In this document: piece after piece, positions 6,328 through 7,971 of the stretch
Numbering within the stretch: the stretch's first letter is position 1
Layout: every line of letters starts with the position of its first letter
From: JALWSI01 sp964569095 [NCBI: uncultured Aquificales bacterium]
GTDB taxonomy: Bacteria; Thermosulfidibacterota; Thermosulfidibacteria; Thermosulfidibacterales
Direction: 5' to 3'
Assembly (NCBI GenBank): GCA_964569095.1
Contig: CAZMTB010000153.1
Location: 1 to 7,971, forward strand
Length of the DNA: 7,971 nucleotides
Program-made: the position numbers and the translations under genes
Notes under the pieces: model-generated
What the model was told of the DNA's origin: nothing
What the model saw: only the letters and a program-made list of their open reading frames with translations
Database searches by the model: none

Positions 6328-6355
6328 AACGGGGGGGGCTTCTACCCCCCGTTTT
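6328..6355 (+). terminator. Intrinsic terminator after rplS
   Basis: AACGGGGGG (6328-6336) pairs with CCCCCCGTT (6345-6353) around an eight-base loop, followed by a short T run (6352-6355). It contains an eight-G run. The last T is also the final base of the stop codon of the convergent methyltransferase gene. On the minus strand only TT follows the stem, so it is mainly a plus-strand terminator. Confidence 0.75.
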
Positions 6356-7287
6356 CACATTCCCTTCTCAAGCAAGGCAAGAAAGAACCCACCGGTGTCG
6401 TTCTGGTGGGGATAGACGCGAAGAGAGTTTACAACCCGTGGGTGAAACTCTTCGTCTTCCCATCCCTCCACACCGCGGCTCGCCACGAGCCCGGGAATCT
6501 CTATGGGCAAGGTAGTGCAACGGTAGTTATCCAGAAGGTACGAAACCACCCCCTCGTTCTCCTCTGGGGCGAGGGTACACGTGGAGTAGAGGATACGCCC
6601 ACCTGGAACCGCGGCCTTGTAGGCAGAAACCAAGAGCGCCTTCTGGGTCTCCACGAGGCGCTTACGGGCCCGGGAGCTGGGTTCCTGAACCGCCCTTGAG
6701 TCCTTACGCACTGTACCTTCTCCGCTACAGGGACAATCGGCAATCACCTTCTGAAAGGCGTTTGGGGTCAATCGCCCAAAGCGCCTGCCGTCCATCTGCG
6801 TTACGGTTACGCTCGATATCCCCAGGCGTTCCAGATGGTAGGCAAGGGCTTTCAGCCTCTCGGCGCTAACATCGTTGGCAACTATGGCCCCTGCATCACC
6901 CATCTCCTGGGCAGCCTGAGTGGTCTTCGACCCCGGCGCCGCCGCCAGATCCAGAAGAGTCTCACCAGGCTGGGGACCCAAGGCAAGGACGGGCAGGAGG
7001 GAGACCCCCTCCTGGAGGTAAATCACCCCCGCAAAATGGGCCAAGGTGTTCCCTAAGGTGGAGAGGGGACCAGAAACCACCCTCGCCGCGTAGGAACACC
7101 ATGGTACAGGAGCAAGCTGAAAACCCTCGCCTTCCAGAATGGAGAGGGCATCCTCAGGCTCAACTTTAAGCGTGTTGCACCTAACCACCGTGGGCAAGGG
7201 CCGACGACACGCCTCTTCAAATTGCTCAAACTCCTCGCCCAGAAGGCAGCGGTACCTCTTTTCTTGTTCCTCAGAGAATAGGGACAA
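6355..7287 (-). CDS. NOL1/NOP2/Sun-family RNA cytosine-C5 methyltransferase, single catalytic domain
   Basis: The family makes 5-methylcytosine in rRNA or tRNA from SAM. The 310 residues hold an N-terminal RNA-contacting part (PTVVRCNTLK, 32-41), the SAM-binding LLDLAAAPGSKTTQAA (111-126), motif IV ADCPCSGEGT (183-192) and motif VI LYSTCTLAPEENE (233-245). Cys187 and Cys237 match the two active-site cysteines, with the motif VI Cys as the usual nucleophile. The end RVYPHQNDTGGFF (290-302) is typical. It lacks the NusB-like N-terminus of RsmB and the long C-terminal domain of RsmF, so it resembles compact archaeal-type members; the target base cannot be read from sequence. The start is TTG at 7287, just after an in-frame TAG, three bases past the stop of the CheB-like gene, with AAGG upstream. 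Confidence 0.9.
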   Translation of the reverse strand: MSLFSEEQEKRYRCLLGEEFEQFEEACRRPLPTVVRCNTLKVEPEDALSILEGEGFQLAPVPWCSYAARVVSGPLSTLGNTLAHFAGVIYLQEGVSLLPVLALGPQPGETLLDLAAAPGSKTTQAAQEMGDAGAIVANDVSAERLKALAYHLERLGISSVTVTQMDGRRFGRLTPNAFQKVIADCPCSGEGTVRKDSRAVQEPSSRARKRLVETQKALLVSAYKAAVPGGRILYSTCTLAPEENEGVVSYLLDNYRCTTLPIEIPGLVASRGVEGWEDEEFHPRVVNSLRVYPHQNDTGGFFLALLEKGM

Positions 7288-7290
7288 CTA

Positions 7291-7971
7291 CTACCTTGCC
7301 TGCTCCAGAATGGTCTCTGCCAGCTTATCGGGAAGAACGCCCATCTCCGCAGCACCCATGGCTATGGCGTGCTCGGGCATCTCAAACAGGGGACATCCCT
7401 CCTTGGCTTGTACAATGGTCTTCGCCCCTGCCTTCTTCATCCTGGCAAGACCCATGGCGCCGTCAGAAAGCCCTCCGGAGAGCAGCACTCCTATCGCTTT
7501 CTCTCTAAGATTATTGGCCAAGGAGTTGAAGAGCACGTCTGCCGAGGGACAGCAGTAACAATGAAGGCAAGGGCCCTCTCTCAGGCGAACCACAGGATTC
7601 CCCTCAGAATCCAGCTCCACCGTGGTGTGAACCCCCGAAGGAGCCACCAAGGCAACCCCTGGCATCACGGCATCCCCCTCCTGGGCCTCTTTCACCTCCA
7701 TCTCACTTATCCCGTTCAAATACTCGGCAAAGGCCCTGGGAAGCTCTTTGGGCATGGGAATCTCCACCACCACTCCAGGGGCGTTTGAGGGCAACTGGTT
7801 AAGAATGAGGGTGACAAGCCACACGCCCCCCGTACCCGCGCCAATGCCCACCACGAAACCGGAATCTCCCTCAAAAGATAGAGGGTTAGGTTTGTCTATT
7901 AGATCGGTGTTTGCGTAGCGCTTGATCACCTCCCTGTCTACCCTTGCAGCATTCTCTATCTTCGAAACCAC
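7291..7971 (-). CDS. CheB-like methylesterase-fold protein lacking catalytic Ser and His (5' end at window edge)
   Basis: CheB removes methyl groups from chemoreceptor glutamates with a Ser-His-Asp triad. The visible 226 residues align to its catalytic domain: VVGIGAGTGGVW (40-51), EIPMPKELPRAFAEYL (70-85), GVALVAPSGVHTTVEL (105-120), PSADVLFNSLA (142-152), LSGGLSDGAMGLARMKKAG (164-182) and PLFEMPEHAIAMGAAEMGVLPDKLAETI (194-221). The expected Ser of the ASTGG motif is Gly46 (GGT codon), and the His of the QHMP motif is Pro72; only Asp170 remains. The Met-Gly of the usual GMGxDG is also lost. A cluster CLHCYCC (135-141) precedes the PSAD motif. No receiver domain is visible in the first 35 residues. 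The GTG at 7971 is at the edge, so the true start may be outside. It is probably co-transcribed with the methyltransferase gene downstream. Confidence 0.75.
   Translation of the reverse strand: MVSKIENAARVDREVIKRYANTDLIDKPNPLSFEGDSGFVVGIGAGTGGVWLVTLILNQLPSNAPGVVVEIPMPKELPRAFAEYLNGISEMEVKEAQEGDAVMPGVALVAPSGVHTTVELDSEGNPVVRLREGPCLHCYCCPSADVLFNSLANNLREKAIGVLLSGGLSDGAMGLARMKKAGAKTIVQAKEGCPLFEMPEHAIAMGAAEMGVLPDKLAETILEQAR

Overview
The window is bacterial chromosome, gene-dense, moderately GC-rich, and rich in AGA/AGG arginine codons, with several GTG and TTG starts. A TonB protein implies a diderm envelope. The order ffh - rpsP - khpA - rimM - trmD - TM1570-type SPOUT methyltransferase - rplS is one I know from Thermotoga-like and related thermophilic lineages. 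A thermophilic anaerobe, possibly Synergistota, is my best guess from gene content and codon use, but the sequence alone does not prove it.

Left part (1-1991), minus strand. Reading right to left: a possible 29-residue ORF, a DUF4405-type multi-His membrane protein, tonB (each joined by a 4-bp ATGA overlap), then a 340-bp gene-free stretch. That stretch holds a well-conserved cobalamin riboswitch (304-151) and an intrinsic terminator (96-57). It is followed by a strong ribosome binding site and the first seven codons of a gene that runs out of the window. The simplest reading is that TonB energises an outer-membrane receptor and that the clipped gene is a B12- or cobalt-related gene switched off by cobalamin.

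Middle part (2061-6319), plus strand. This is a protein-export and ribosome-maturation cluster. ffh, rpsP and khpA end at a perfect-palindrome terminator. rimM, trmD, the SPOUT methyltransferase and rplS follow, with 4-bp GTGA overlaps at rimM/trmD and trmD/SPOUT, and end at a G8-tract terminator. The rimM start lies only a few bases beyond the first terminator. rimM-trmD-SPOUT-rplS must therefore be fed by read-through or by a promoter inside upstream coding sequence.

Right part (6355-7971), minus strand. A compact single-domain NOL1/NOP2/Sun RNA cytosine-C5 methyltransferase converges on rplS. Three bases upstream of it lies a CheB-like methylesterase-fold protein, whose 5' end is cut or uncertain at the window edge. 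It keeps the CheB fold motifs and the catalytic-site Asp, but Gly replaces the catalytic Ser and Pro replaces the His. It also carries a CxxCxCC cluster. It looks like a pseudo-esterase and is the most unusual protein here.

No tRNA, rRNA, CRISPR array, insertion sequence or phage gene is visible.
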